A stretch of 64,000 bases of DNA from Candidatus Woesearchaeota archaeon. Lineage in GTDB: Archaea > Nanobdellota > Nanobdellia > Woesearchaeales > JAFGLG01. The first letter of the stretch is position 1. Each line of letters opens with the position of its first letter. The position numbers were made by a program, and so were the translations under genes. Under the pieces are notes generated by a model that did not search any database, was not told the DNA's origin, and worked only from the letters and a program-made list of their open reading frames with translations. The stretch is taken from NCBI GenBank assembly GCA_016928155.1, contig JAFGLG010000005.1:128451-192450 (forward strand), given 5' to 3'. Positions 12,247-20,918 of the stretch are shown here, in pieces.

Positions 12247-12580
12247 AATACTAAGAAACAATACATTTATATATGAAGACCGGTTACAAGATGAGATGAG
12301 ACTTTCAAATTTCACTGATCTGCTCGGCGATGATCCCAGGATCAAAGTACTTGATTATATGCTGGAGAACTGTATATTTGATTACACAAAAAAAGAGATA
12401 GCTGAAAACGCAGGCATATCCAGGACAACCCTTGATACCTTCTGGATCAAACTGTTGGAATATGGAGTCCTGAAAAAAACGAGGAGCATAGGGAATGGAA
12501 CTCTTTACAGGCTGAATCACAATAGTCCTATCGTGAAAAAGATGAAAGAGCTGGATCTTGAGATAACAAAAGCAAAATGA
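12236..12580 (+). CDS. Winged-helix transcriptional regulator
   Basis: This 114-residue protein has the core GDDPRIKVLDYMLENCIFDY, a helix-turn-helix (KKEIAENAGISRTTLDTFWIKL) and a wing (GVLKKTRSIGNGTLYRLN). The same architecture and several identical positions occur in the protein encoded at 32520-32843, so the two are paralogues. It is translationally coupled to the preceding winged-helix gene and, by an ATGA overlap, to the DUF1653 gene after it. Confidence 0.7.
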   Translation: MDIEILRNNTFIYEDRLQDEMRLSNFTDLLGDDPRIKVLDYMLENCIFDYTKKEIAENAGISRTTLDTFWIKLLEYGVLKKTRSIGNGTLYRLNHNSPIVKKMKELDLEITKAK

Positions 12581-12789
12581 AAGGCAGATACAGGCATTAC
12601 AAAGGGAAAGAGTATGAAGTGATCGGAATCGGCAGGGATTCTGAGACATTAGAAGATGTTGTTGTCTATAGAGCACTGTATGATGATGCGAGATTCGGGA
12701 ACAATGCATTATGGGTCAGGCCAAAAGAAGAATTCTTCGGAGATGTTGAGGTGAATGGAAAGAAAAAGAAAAGGTTTGAGATGGTTTAA
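12577..12789 (+). CDS. DUF1653 family protein
   Basis: The 70 residues match the DUF1653 pattern well: GRYRHYKGKEYEVIGIGRDS, then VVYRALYDD, then LWVRPKEEFF, and a final strand rich in lysine. Members are small beta-barrel-like proteins of unknown function, widespread in bacteria. It starts inside the stop of the winged-helix gene (ATGA overlap), making it the last gene of a three-gene operon. Confidence 0.85.
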   Translation: MKGRYRHYKGKEYEVIGIGRDSETLEDVVVYRALYDDARFGNNALWVRPKEEFFGDVEVNGKKKKRFEMV

Positions 12790-12807
12790 TAATTAAAATA
12801 GCTATAA

Positions 12808-13782
12808 TCACTGCAACATATCATCCTCATCATCCCAAGGTGGGTCTATATACACCGGAGTGTCCAGTTTCATAATCAAAGGAGATTGTCCTCCTCCACC
12901 ACCCCCACCACCAATTTTGCTTGTATCACAGCAGACCCTTGTCTCTCCCCACGCATACCAGTATTGATCTCTTGGCACTTCAGCAGCATCTGGGCAATTT
13001 GACGGATCCCTCAATTCTGTGATACCTGGATTTACATTCCAGCACTTCGGCCTGCAACCTGGAGGATACGCTGCTGCAAAACCACAAGCATCTGAATCTT
13101 CTTCAATATCAACACATTCATAAGGGTCACAGGCATAGCAGTTGCTTTGACTGCAGCCTGAACTTCCGCCTGGTTTCAGGCAACAGACTGGATTGGGGTT
13201 ACCACCTGACCAGAAGATATTGACCTCATCAGTTATATCTGTCTCGCCAGAAAGGCAGACATTATTCCTGACAACCTCGGAATCTGCGCTCTCACCAGGT
13301 ATGTAATGATAGCAGTCAGGCTTGCATTGCCCATTATCCCAACCGCAATAAGGATACAGTTGATTATTTTCACATGCATCTTCGCTGCATGATCCGCAGT
13401 TGTTAATATCACAACCTGCATCATAGCAACCACCTATACAGCAGACAAATCCCTCAGGGGCATCGTAGGAACTAACTTGTCTCCCCGAACATGTGCCCTC
13501 CCCACAGAATGTTGTACCTCCTGCTGCACCGCAGGAAGGAAGACATTGATTATCTTTCCACCCGCAGTGCCCTCCTGGAATATTGGAACATTGATTTTGG
13601 TTACAATCTCCGCAATTATTGGCTGAGCATTGTGGAGCAGAGACCTTAATATTCAGAAAAGGACGGGAACCATAACCAAGCATATCCTCACCAAGTTGGC
13701 TTCTGTCTGCAAAAACCATGATAAACAATGCAACAACAGCAACAACACCTACAACAATAAGATACGAATATTCCTGCTTCAT
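12808..13782 (-). CDS. Membrane-anchored cysteine-rich surface protein
   Basis: After a single N-terminal membrane segment (YLIVVGVVAVVALFIMVFA) the protein of about 324 residues contains roughly thirty cysteines in CxxNNC and CSxxxCxxNxxYPYCGW-like repeats, suggesting disulfide-stabilised knots outside the cell. It ends in a glycine run (eight Gly) and an acidic tail. The start MKQEYSYL at 13782 is chosen because AGGTGAT precedes it; the longer frame is not supported. Similar cysteine-rich envelope proteins recur in this window (27068, 59485, 61743). Confidence 0.75.
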   Translation of the reverse strand: MKQEYSYLIVVGVVAVVALFIMVFADRSQLGEDMLGYGSRPFLNIKVSAPQCSANNCGDCNQNQCSNIPGGHCGWKDNQCLPSCGAAGGTTFCGEGTCSGRQVSSYDAPEGFVCCIGGCYDAGCDINNCGSCSEDACENNQLYPYCGWDNGQCKPDCYHYIPGESADSEVVRNNVCLSGETDITDEVNIFWSGGNPNPVCCLKPGGSSGCSQSNCYACDPYECVDIEEDSDACGFAAAYPPGCRPKCWNVNPGITELRDPSNCPDAAEVPRDQYWYAWGETRVCCDTSKIGGGGGGGGQSPLIMKLDTPVYIDPPWDDEDDMLQ

Positions 13783-14026
13783 ATTATCACCTATTTTTAA
13801 AATAACAATAGGAAAAAATAGTCTGTTATATATAAATTTGCCCATCGGCCCATAATGATAGGGGGTTTTAGGAGATATATTTTCTATAATGAAAATATAC
13901 CGGAGAATAATCAGCGGACATCAAAAAAACCCTAAGAAATAAATCCAAGATTCTAATATATAAAAATATACAATCCAATTCCATTACATTTATAAAGGGC
14001 TCCCAGTTTCTCGGGCAAGGGTATTG

Positions 14027-14887
14027 ATGGCACAACAAAAGAAACAAGCACAGTCAACAGTAATGAGATGGAAAAAGAAGAGATGGTTCCATATAAAAGC
14101 GCCAAAGCTCTTCAATGAACAGGAAGTCGGTGAGACACCAGGAGAGACTGCTGAAGAGCTGGTCGGCAGAAGGATAAAAGTCAACCTGATGCACCTGACC
14201 AGGGATATAAAGAAACAGAACTACAGGATCACATTCGAGATAACAAAAGGCTCTGGAGACTCATTGTTCACAAATTTCTACGGCTTCGAGATAATACCTG
14301 CCGCGGTCAGGAAGCTCATAAGGAGGAGCAGGACAAGGATAGATGATTCTGTTGTTGTGAAGACAAATGACAATGTCAAGGTAGCGGTCAAGCCTTTGCT
14401 CGTCACAAGACAGCTTGTCAACAACTCGCTCAAGTCAGAGCTGATAAAGTCATGCAGGAAACTGCTCAGCGAATACGCGAGCCAGGTATCATACCACCAA
14501 TTCGCGCACGATGTCGCATTCTTCAAGGTCCAGAAGACCATGAGAGACAGCTTAAGCAAGCTCTACCCGCTGAGGAACGCAGAGATCAGGCTGATGCATT
14601 TCTACAGAGAGAAGAAACAGCCAGAGACACCGGAAGAGACAGAGATAAGCAAAGACCTGAAAATAGAAGTAAAGGTCATTGAGAAACCCGAGGAAGAGCC
14701 GATAGAGGAAGAGACGGCAGAGGAATCAGAGAGCGGACCTGAAGACAAGGAAGATGGATCCGGCGAAGAACAGGAGAGCGAAGATGACATAGAAGATGAT
14801 TCTGATGCAGATGAAACAGAATCTGATGAAAGCGATGAAGCAGAGACAGATGAAGAAACAGAAGATGACGAAGAGCCCAAAGAATAA
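14027..14887 (+). CDS. rps3ae: 30S ribosomal protein S3Ae (eS1)
   Basis: Residues 1-205 match archaeal/eukaryotic eS1: KKKRWFHIKAPKLF, then GRRIKVNLMHLTRD, KGSGDSLFTNFYGFEI, the RRSRTRIDDSV segment, and AEIRLMHFYREK. The protein sits on the small subunit platform. The last 80 or so residues form a strongly acidic, low-complexity tail (Glu/Asp/Ser) that is longer than I expect for this family. ATG at 14027 is preferred to TTG at 14024. A TATA box (ACATTTATAAAG, about 13986-13997) precedes it. Confidence 0.95.
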   Translation: MAQQKKQAQSTVMRWKKKRWFHIKAPKLFNEQEVGETPGETAEELVGRRIKVNLMHLTRDIKKQNYRITFEITKGSGDSLFTNFYGFEIIPAAVRKLIRRSRTRIDDSVVVKTNDNVKVAVKPLLVTRQLVNNSLKSELIKSCRKLLSEYASQVSYHQFAHDVAFFKVQKTMRDSLSKLYPLRNAEIRLMHFYREKKQPETPEETEISKDLKIEVKVIEKPEEEPIEEETAEESESGPEDKEDGSGEEQESEDDIEDDSDADETESDESDEAETDEETEDDEEPKE

Positions 14888-14920
14888 AATTTATAATTTC
14901 TATCACAATATAGTGCACTC

Positions 14921-15523
14921 ATGAGAAAAATCCTCAGTTCTGGAGCAGAAGCAGTCATCTATAAGAATGACATTTCAGTGATCAAGGACAGGGTCAGAAA
15001 AAGCTACAGGATAAAGGAGATAGATGAAACGTTGCGCAGAACAAGGACGCGAAGAGAAGCAAAAGTCCTCCAGAAACTGGCTGAGATAAATTTCCCGGCA
15101 CCAAGGCTCATCAGCACAGATGACAGGAAGATGCATATCCACATGGAGTATATCAAAGGGGATGTGCTCAAAGAGACATTTGACCAGGATCACAAGAGAT
15201 TCTCAGAAGAGATCGGCAAGAAGGTTGCGATACTGCACAACAATGGCATAATCCATGGAGACCTGACAACAAGCAACATGATATCCCGGGACGGGATAGT
15301 CTTCATCGATTTCGGCCTGAGCTTCTTCTCAAAGAAATACGAGGACAAGGCAGTTGACCTGCATCTCCTCAAGCAGGCGCTCGAGTCAAAGCACTGGAGA
15401 GTGTTCGATGAGGCATTCGATATCGTCAAAAGATCATATTCCGCGAATGCCGATGACGCAGGACAGATAATGCAGAGGTTCGAGGAAGTCGAGGCCAGAG
15501 GGAGGTATAAGGGGAAGCATTGA
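14921..15523 (+). CDS. bud32: KEOPS complex kinase/ATPase Bud32
   Basis: A 200-residue atypical small kinase: SSGAEAVIYK replaces the P-loop, KSYR and RTRREAKVL contain the Lys/Glu pair, HGDLTTSNM is the catalytic loop, and FIDFGLSF holds the DFG. The C-terminus is basic (RGRYKGKH). With Kae1 (at 53616), Bud32 takes part in tRNA t6A37 synthesis. Here the two are separate genes about 38 kb apart, whereas many archaea fuse them. A TATA box (AATTTATAATTT) lies at 14888-14899, so the transcript is probably leaderless. Confidence 0.94.
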   Translation: MRKILSSGAEAVIYKNDISVIKDRVRKSYRIKEIDETLRRTRTRREAKVLQKLAEINFPAPRLISTDDRKMHIHMEYIKGDVLKETFDQDHKRFSEEIGKKVAILHNNGIIHGDLTTSNMISRDGIVFIDFGLSFFSKKYEDKAVDLHLLKQALESKHWRVFDEAFDIVKRSYSANADDAGQIMQRFEEVEARGRYKGKH

Positions 15524-15528
15524 ACGAA

Positions 15529-15728
15529 AATTATTTATACTTCTTCAGCCTACATAATTACATCATGGCAAGAGTTGATTTTATTCATTGAAAGCAAATT
15601 CCTTTTTCTTGTTAGTTTGAAATCCAAAATCTCCTGCGGGTACCATGCTAGCTTGCGCTAGCCCAACAAACAGACAAATTCTGAAAATGCACGATGATTG
15701 CAGAGAAATTGCATAACCCACAGATACT
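15529..15728 (+). other. Intergenic region between bud32 and tRNA-His
   Basis: No convincing gene is seen. The region contains a TATA-like ATTATTTATACTTC (about 15529-15542), an 8-codon ORF (MARVDFIH) starting near 15564, which may be a leader or a gene remnant, and a perfect 6-bp hairpin GCTAGC-TTGC-GCTAGC at 15647-15662 followed by A-rich sequence. Confidence 0.4.
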
Positions 15729-15800
15729 GGCAAGTGTGGTGTAATGGCAGCATAGCAGACTGTGGATCTGCAGGCCCGGGTCCGAATCCCGGCACCTGCC
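15729..15800 (+). tRNA. tRNA-His (GTG anticodon)
   Basis: Cloverleaf: G-1 at 15729 pairs with C73 at 15800. Acceptor GCAAGTG/CACCTGC has one A-C mismatch at 4:69. The D arm is GTGT/GCAT. The anticodon stem GCAGA/TCTGC closes loop CTGTGGA. The T stem CCGGG/CCCGG closes loop TCCGAAT. CCA is not encoded. The extra G-1 paired to C73 is the hallmark of histidine identity. The acceptor mismatch and the C at T-loop position 55 are unusual. The gene sits 346 bases before hisS. Confidence 0.85.
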
Positions 15801-15816
15801 CTTCGGAGGTTCGACA

Positions 15817-16089
15817 ATGGATAATGAAGTAAGCCTGGAGAACAAGATAATCATATCACTCAAGACAGCAACGCTACCTGATATGCTGACTGAAAGGCAG
15901 ATTACCAAGCTGATGTCAGCAGGAGACCCGACCATCGAATACCAGAGGTCACAATTTGAAGAGATAAGAAAAGCGAGCGATGCCATAATGATCATAACAA
16001 AAATCTACGGCGCTGATTCAAGAGAAGCAGACATCAGCCTGATGCACTTACGACAGATAGAATCAATGTACCACGGGTGGATGGAATAG
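15817..16089 (+). CDS. Small hypothetical protein between tRNA-His and hisS
   Basis: A 90-residue helical soluble protein (SLENKIIISLKTATLPDML near the start, YGADSREADISLMHLRQIE near the end). It starts 16 bases after tRNA-His with GGAGGTTCG just before the ATG as a plausible ribosome binding site. No family is recognised. Confidence 0.5.
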   Translation: MDNEVSLENKIIISLKTATLPDMLTERQITKLMSAGDPTIEYQRSQFEEIRKASDAIMIITKIYGADSREADISLMHLRQIESMYHGWME

Positions 16090-16145
16090 CATCTTTATAA
16101 ACACCCCAAAACATTTTTAAACAATACCGGCAGAAGGTGGGAGAA

Positions 16146-17444
16146 ATGACTAAAATAAAGACCGAGACACCCAAAGGGATGCGCGACTTCCTGCCAGAAG
16201 AGATGATCAAGCGGGAATATGTCATGGAACGCATCAAGAAGATATTCGAGAAATACGGATTTGACCCCCTTGAGACACCTGCTGTAGAATATGCAGAAGT
16301 CCTTACAGGGAAGTACGGGGAGGATGAGAAGCTCATCTACAAATTCTTTGATAAGGGCAACAGGGAGCTGGCGCTGCGCTATGACCTTACAGTACCGCTC
16401 GCAAGAGTCATGGCAGCAAATCCGAACCTCCCAAAGCCGTTCAAGAGATACCATATCAGCAGGGTATGGAGATATGACAGGCCGCAGAAAGGGCGCTACA
16501 AGGAATTCTGGCAGTGCGACATCGACACCATAGGCAGCAAGTCCATGAAGGCAGATGCCGAGCTCATCGCAGTCATGACAGAAGTGATGAAGGAACTGGG
16601 ATTCAAGAAATTCACAATCCAGATCAACAACAGGAAACTGCTCAATGGGATAATGCTCTATTCGGGTCTCAAGACAGACAAGATAAAGGAAGCGCTCATC
16701 TCCCTCGACAAGATCAACAAGGTCGGAAAGCTGGGAGTCATCGAAGAGATGAAGAACAGGGAGATAAAAGAAGAGAGCATCAACAAGATAATGGAGCTCA
16801 TGGTAAAAGAAGGGAGCGATGAAGGCATACTGGCTGAGCTCAAGGACAAGGTCACAGATGCAGAGGGCATGGAAGGGCTCAAAGAGATGGAAGAGCTGCT
16901 TTCCATACTCAAGGAGATGGGCATAGACAAGATGTACAAGCTTGTGCTCTCGCTCGCAAGAGGACTTGATTACTACACTGGAACAATATTCGAGACAGTC
17001 GTGGAGGAACCAAGCATAGGATCCCTCACAGGAGGGGGCAGGTATGACACGCTCATCGGAAGATTCTCAAACAATGACCTTCCAGCAGTCGGAACCAGCT
17101 TCGGGATCGAAAGGATAATAGATGTCATGAAAGAGCTCAGGATGGGGCTTCCTGAACAGAAGACCAAGTCAAAGGTGTTCGCAGTGAATGTGACACCTGA
17201 TACAGAAAAGGATGTCAACAGGATAGTGAGCGACCTAAGGGCAGAAGGCATCAGCGCCCAGAGCGACCTCATGGGAAGGCCGATAAGCAAGCAGATAAAA
17301 TTCGCAGACAGCCTGGGCATACCATTTGTCGTCATAGTCGGGCCGGATGAGCTCAAGGAAGGCATGGTGAAGCTCAAGGACATGAAGACAGGAACAGAAG
17401 AGAACATCAAAGTCAGAGAGCTTGCAAAAAAACTTGGAATATAA
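16146..17444 (+). CDS. hisS: Histidyl-tRNA synthetase
   Basis: A class II synthetase of 432 residues. It contains the KGMRDFLPEE start, motif 2 with the histidyl loop (RVWRYDRPQKGRYKEFWQCD), the HisA peptide GLDYYTGTIFE, motif 3 (GGGRYDTLIGRF), and a C-terminal anticodon-binding domain (VFAVNVTPD onward). The start at 16146 is chosen because AAGGTGGGAG precedes it by a normal spacing; an in-frame ATG lies 9 bases earlier. It charges the tRNA encoded just upstream. Confidence 0.97.
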   Translation: MTKIKTETPKGMRDFLPEEMIKREYVMERIKKIFEKYGFDPLETPAVEYAEVLTGKYGEDEKLIYKFFDKGNRELALRYDLTVPLARVMAANPNLPKPFKRYHISRVWRYDRPQKGRYKEFWQCDIDTIGSKSMKADAELIAVMTEVMKELGFKKFTIQINNRKLLNGIMLYSGLKTDKIKEALISLDKINKVGKLGVIEEMKNREIKEESINKIMELMVKEGSDEGILAELKDKVTDAEGMEGLKEMEELLSILKEMGIDKMYKLVLSLARGLDYYTGTIFETVVEEPSIGSLTGGGRYDTLIGRFSNNDLPAVGTSFGIERIIDVMKELRMGLPEQKTKSKVFAVNVTPDTEKDVNRIVSDLRAEGISAQSDLMGRPISKQIKFADSLGIPFVVIVGPDELKEGMVKLKDMKTGTEENIKVRELAKKLGI

Positions 17445-17457
17445 GAAGAAAGAATTC

Positions 17458-18348
17458 TCACTTTGTCAATACTTCGCATCCACCCCCTGTGACAAGCACA
17501 GTGTGCTCTGCCTGGCTGACCAGGCCCTTTGCCTTGTCATTGAGAGGAGGATAAAGCCTGAGAATGCCTTTCTCAGTCAGTTCTTTCAGGGCAAAATTCA
17601 CCTTGAAGTAAGGCATCTTCCTTGTGAGCCACCTTGTGGTGAAAGGGAGCCCATTGAACTTCTCAATCTCCCTGAGGACCAGCCGGGTTATTGGGCTGCG
17701 CACAGGTTTCTTATCTTCAATCATAAAAATCTCAGCAGAGTCCCCCTCCACAACCATGCCCTGCCCGTCTGTTGCAAAAGGCTCGATGGCAAAGACCATC
17801 CCCTCCTCCACACAGGTATCATCTCCATTGTCATAATTAGGGATCTGCGGAGCGGTGTGCACTGAGAACCTCCCGACACCATGGCCGGAAAGGTTCTTGA
17901 TAGGCACATAGCCATACCCCACTATCGAATCCTGAATAACCTTTCCTATGGCGCCGAGAGTCACGCCCGGCTTTATTATCCTGATGGCATTTTTCAGGGC
18001 TTCCTCAGAAGCAGCGACGAGCTTAGAATGAGAACCGAGGTCAATGGTCACAGCAGTGTCTGCCACATAACCATCGACATGCGCGCCAAGGTCAAGCTTC
18101 AGAACATCCCCTGTGCTGAACAATGTCCCATCATTCGGACCAGGGCAGTTATGGGCGGCAGTATGATTGAAAGATATCTGGACAGGAAAGGCCATATCTC
18201 CCCCAAGCCCGACAATCTTTTCTTCAATAAGGTCAGTGACTTCCCTCAGGGAAGCGCCGACCCTTATCAGGCCCTTACCATATTCCCTTGCCCCGGCAGT
18301 GATCCTGCCTGCTTCCCTGAATCTCTCCAGCTCTTCATCAGAATACAT
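17458..18348 (-). CDS. map: Type II methionine aminopeptidase
   Basis: The 296-residue protein has the five metal ligands of the pita-bread fold: Asp in KLDLGAHVDG and in VADTAV, His in LSGHGVGRFSVH, Glu in FAIEPFA, and Glu in VSQAEHTVLV. A roughly 60-residue helical insertion before the last motif makes it the archaeal type II form. It removes the initiator Met from nascent proteins. It abuts the glycogen-debranching-like gene with no spacing, so it is probably the last gene of the sugar operon. It converges on hisS (13-base gap). Confidence 0.96.
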   Translation of the reverse strand: MYSDEELERFREAGRITAGAREYGKGLIRVGASLREVTDLIEEKIVGLGGDMAFPVQISFNHTAAHNCPGPNDGTLFSTGDVLKLDLGAHVDGYVADTAVTIDLGSHSKLVAASEEALKNAIRIIKPGVTLGAIGKVIQDSIVGYGYVPIKNLSGHGVGRFSVHTAPQIPNYDNGDDTCVEEGMVFAIEPFATDGQGMVVEGDSAEIFMIEDKKPVRSPITRLVLREIEKFNGLPFTTRWLTRKMPYFKVNFALKELTEKGILRLYPPLNDKAKGLVSQAEHTVLVTGGGCEVLTK

Positions 18349-20256
18349 TCACACCACGACCAAATCCGCTTCCTTATTTCTCCCGTTATCTCTCTCTTCT
18401 TTTCTCTCTTTATTTCTCTCCATATTCCTCTTTTTATTTTTCCTGATGACATGAATAAGCTCAATCAACATGGCACTGCTCCATGCCTGCGAGAAGCACC
18501 CCCTGCTCTCAAGCCTTGAAGCAGAGCTTATCTCGGCATGGTGGCCGATCGCACCTGAATACAATATCTCATTAGTTGATGCACTGACAATCCTGTCAAT
18601 CTTTTCCTGATAATACTTACTATCTACCTGATGCATGCAAAGGGCTGCAAGGTTGTTTATCCAGAACCAGGAATCACCGCGATGATAGCTCATGTTGTCA
18701 GTGCCTGTATGGGTGTCCCTGAAGAGCGGATGGTCCTTCTCTATCGTGGATATGCCGCCCCATCCCAACCAGAGCTTGTCCAGAGCACTGTCAAAGATCC
18801 TTTTCCATTCTGCTTTCGAGAAAAGCTTCGGATATATGTAGTATGTAAGGAAAACATTCGGCCTCTGGGTCATGTCATCAATGCCATCAGCAAGCCTGCC
18901 ATCCTTGAAGAACTCCTGCCTGATCTTCTTCTTCAAAGAATCCCTCTGGCTCTTCGCAACATTCGGCATCTTGAGGATCTCAGAGAGCTTGATCCAAAAA
19001 TCAAACATGCAGAGTGTCAGGGCCTGTATCTCAATCCTCACACCAGATCTCGCATCCTGGCCGCCGATATGCGTATCCATCCAGGTCTCAAGCTCCTTGT
19101 TCCATATCAGGCCATCGACAGCATATGTGTTGAAGAGCTGTGAGATGCTCTTCTCGAGCTTTTCCTTGATAACATAGAGCTCAGGGAGGCTCAGGTATAT
19201 CTTCATGTCATCGCGCATATCAAGATGTCTAAGGAAATCAGACAGTCTCCTGAAAAGCCACCCTACACCATCGGCATTGCCCAGCTTGGCATCTGGTTTC
19301 CTGTTCGGGAGCCTTCCATCAGGAAGCAACGCCCTCAGATGATCAAACAGGACTCGCTTCACAAGACTAAGCTTGTTCGACAATATCATTGAACCTAAAG
19401 AAATGGTCTCATCCCTTGTCCAGAACTGGAAAAACCAGGGAAGACCTGCATATATCCCTGTCCTGCCATCAACTGTGCAGAGCAGGGAATCAAGAGAGTA
19501 CTGCGCGCATGCAAGAGCAAAATCCTGTTCAGAAGACGGAGAGCCGAGCATCACATCATAATACTGCTCTTCTCTTGCCTTCAAGCCATTGATGTTGGCG
19601 AATACAAAATCCGCCTCCTTGAGAGCCTTCTCCCTGTCCAATGAGAAAGAAAAGACAAAGTTCTTCCCGATGATGGAGAGCGCCCTGTACACATACCATT
19701 CATGATGAGAATCTTTCCTCTGCCGCTCATACTCATAGCCCTCCTTGATCCACTCGTTGATCATGTCAAATTGCCCTGAATCAGACCTTATCGCAAGATA
19801 AGCCTCATACTTCTTCTGGTCACCGACATGTTTTGTGAACCTCACGAGGATGGTGTCCCTCACCTTCTCAATATCATATGCTCTCCCCCATTCATCATAA
19901 TCATATATCTGCCTCATATCAAGGTCTATGATTACCTCCTGCTCCCTGTCAAGCTGATAGACAAATGAATCATGATTCCGGGGCATGAAAAAAGACTCGG
20001 TGAGATTCTTCCTCTTCCTTCTCACCTGGCAGAACTGGTTTATGACCTCCTCAACAGGCTCTTCAGACGGTATCAGATTAGACACCACCTTGTACATACT
20101 CCACCTGTCATTGCAGAAAAATCCATTATATTTGGTGTAAGGCAGCTCAGAGAAAAGCATGAATGCACCTGTGCGGTTAGTCATGATGAATGAGCTGTCA
20201 CTCCCTTCCACCTGCTTCGATATCTTCTTCCCCTTCAGCGAATGTGATATCCTCAT
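18349..20256 (-). CDS. Glycogen-debranching-like amylo-alpha-1,6-glucosidase (GDE C-terminal type)
   Basis: The (alpha/alpha)6-barrel glucosidase domain is recognisable: AGLPWFFQFWTRDETISLG, PDGRLPNRK, TWMDTHIGGQDARSGVRIEI with catalytic acidic residues, and the C-terminal YHRGDSWFWIN. The N-terminal 230 residues resemble the beta-sandwich that precedes this domain in bacterial/archaeal debranching enzymes. It should trim alpha-1,6-linked or other alpha-glucans. The last 25 residues are a Lys/Arg/Glu/Asn low-complexity tail encoded by a pyrimidine-rich tract on the plus strand. The ATG overlaps the HAD gene stop by 4 bases. Confidence 0.88.
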   Translation of the reverse strand: MRISHSLKGKKISKQVEGSDSSFIMTNRTGAFMLFSELPYTKYNGFFCNDRWSMYKVVSNLIPSEEPVEEVINQFCQVRRKRKNLTESFFMPRNHDSFVYQLDREQEVIIDLDMRQIYDYDEWGRAYDIEKVRDTILVRFTKHVGDQKKYEAYLAIRSDSGQFDMINEWIKEGYEYERQRKDSHHEWYVYRALSIIGKNFVFSFSLDREKALKEADFVFANINGLKAREEQYYDVMLGSPSSEQDFALACAQYSLDSLLCTVDGRTGIYAGLPWFFQFWTRDETISLGSMILSNKLSLVKRVLFDHLRALLPDGRLPNRKPDAKLGNADGVGWLFRRLSDFLRHLDMRDDMKIYLSLPELYVIKEKLEKSISQLFNTYAVDGLIWNKELETWMDTHIGGQDARSGVRIEIQALTLCMFDFWIKLSEILKMPNVAKSQRDSLKKKIRQEFFKDGRLADGIDDMTQRPNVFLTYYIYPKLFSKAEWKRIFDSALDKLWLGWGGISTIEKDHPLFRDTHTGTDNMSYHRGDSWFWINNLAALCMHQVDSKYYQEKIDRIVSASTNEILYSGAIGHHAEISSASRLESRGCFSQAWSSAMLIELIHVIRKNKKRNMERNKERKEERDNGRNKEADLVVV

Positions 20257-20918
20257 ATGCTCATCACGCTCACAAGAGCCAAAAGGCTCTTCATGTCCCT
20301 TATCTCATCGAAATTCTCAATTATGATATCAGCCCTGCCCAGCTTCCTGGCGCTGACTGAAGTAGGCACACCTATGCAGAACATCCCGGCAGATTTCGCA
20401 GCCTCAACACCAGAGGGAGAGTCCTCTATGACAACACAATCATCAGGATGGACACCGAGCCTCTTGGCTGCCTTCAGATAGATCTCCGGATCAGGCTTTG
20501 ACCTCTTGATGTCCTCTGCTGTAAGGACAGCGTCAAATAATCCCTTGATCCCTAGCTTGCTTATCATCAGTGTTGCCTCTTTCAATTCAGAACCAGTAGC
20601 AAGAGCCAGCTTGAACTTTCCATGCAATGACCTCAAGAACCCCACAGAGCCAGGGACAGGGAAAAGATCATCCTTTGCCAGCGCAAGAAATAACCTGTGC
20701 TTCTTCGCAATAAGCTTCCTGACATCAGCCTTCAAGCTGAAATGACCCAATAAGTTTGCCATTCCGACCTTATCTGAAAGGCCCAGGACAAGCCTGTCAT
20801 AAACAGCCTGATCCAACACTTTCCCATGATCCGCAAAGACAGCGCTGAATGCCCTGAAATGCAGCTTCTCGCTGTCTGCCAATACATTGTCCAGATCAAA
20901 AATCACAGCCCTTATCAT
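20253..20918 (-). CDS. HAD-superfamily hydrolase, beta-phosphoglucomutase-like
   Basis: A 221-residue HAD protein. Motif I is IFDLDNVLADSE (the usual second Asp of DxD is Asp at DLD), motif II is ALATGS, motif III is KRSKPDPEIY, and motif IV is VIEDSPSGVEAA. A cap domain lies at about 15-80. This subfamily includes phosphoglycolate phosphatases and beta-phosphoglucomutase. The setting between phosphomannomutase and a debranching enzyme, with 4-base overlaps on both sides, points to a sugar-phosphate substrate. Confidence 0.88.
   Translation of the reverse strand: MIRAVIFDLDNVLADSEKLHFRAFSAVFADHGKVLDQAVYDRLVLGLSDKVGMANLLGHFSLKADVRKLIAKKHRLFLALAKDDLFPVPGSVGFLRSLHGKFKLALATGSELKEATLMISKLGIKGLFDAVLTAEDIKRSKPDPEIYLKAAKRLGVHPDDCVVIEDSPSGVEAAKSAGMFCIGVPTSVSARKLGRADIIIENFDEIRDMKSLLALVSVMSI

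Noticed and set aside
12305-12709. Reverse-strand frame of 134 codons over the winged-helix and DUF1653 genes
   Set aside because: The plus strand has three coupled genes, two with recognisable folds; the reverse product is cysteine/histidine-rich without a motif.
15564-15590. 8-codon ORF MARVDFIH after a TATA element
   Set aside because: Too short to call; may be a gene remnant or leader, so it is listed only within the intergenic entry.
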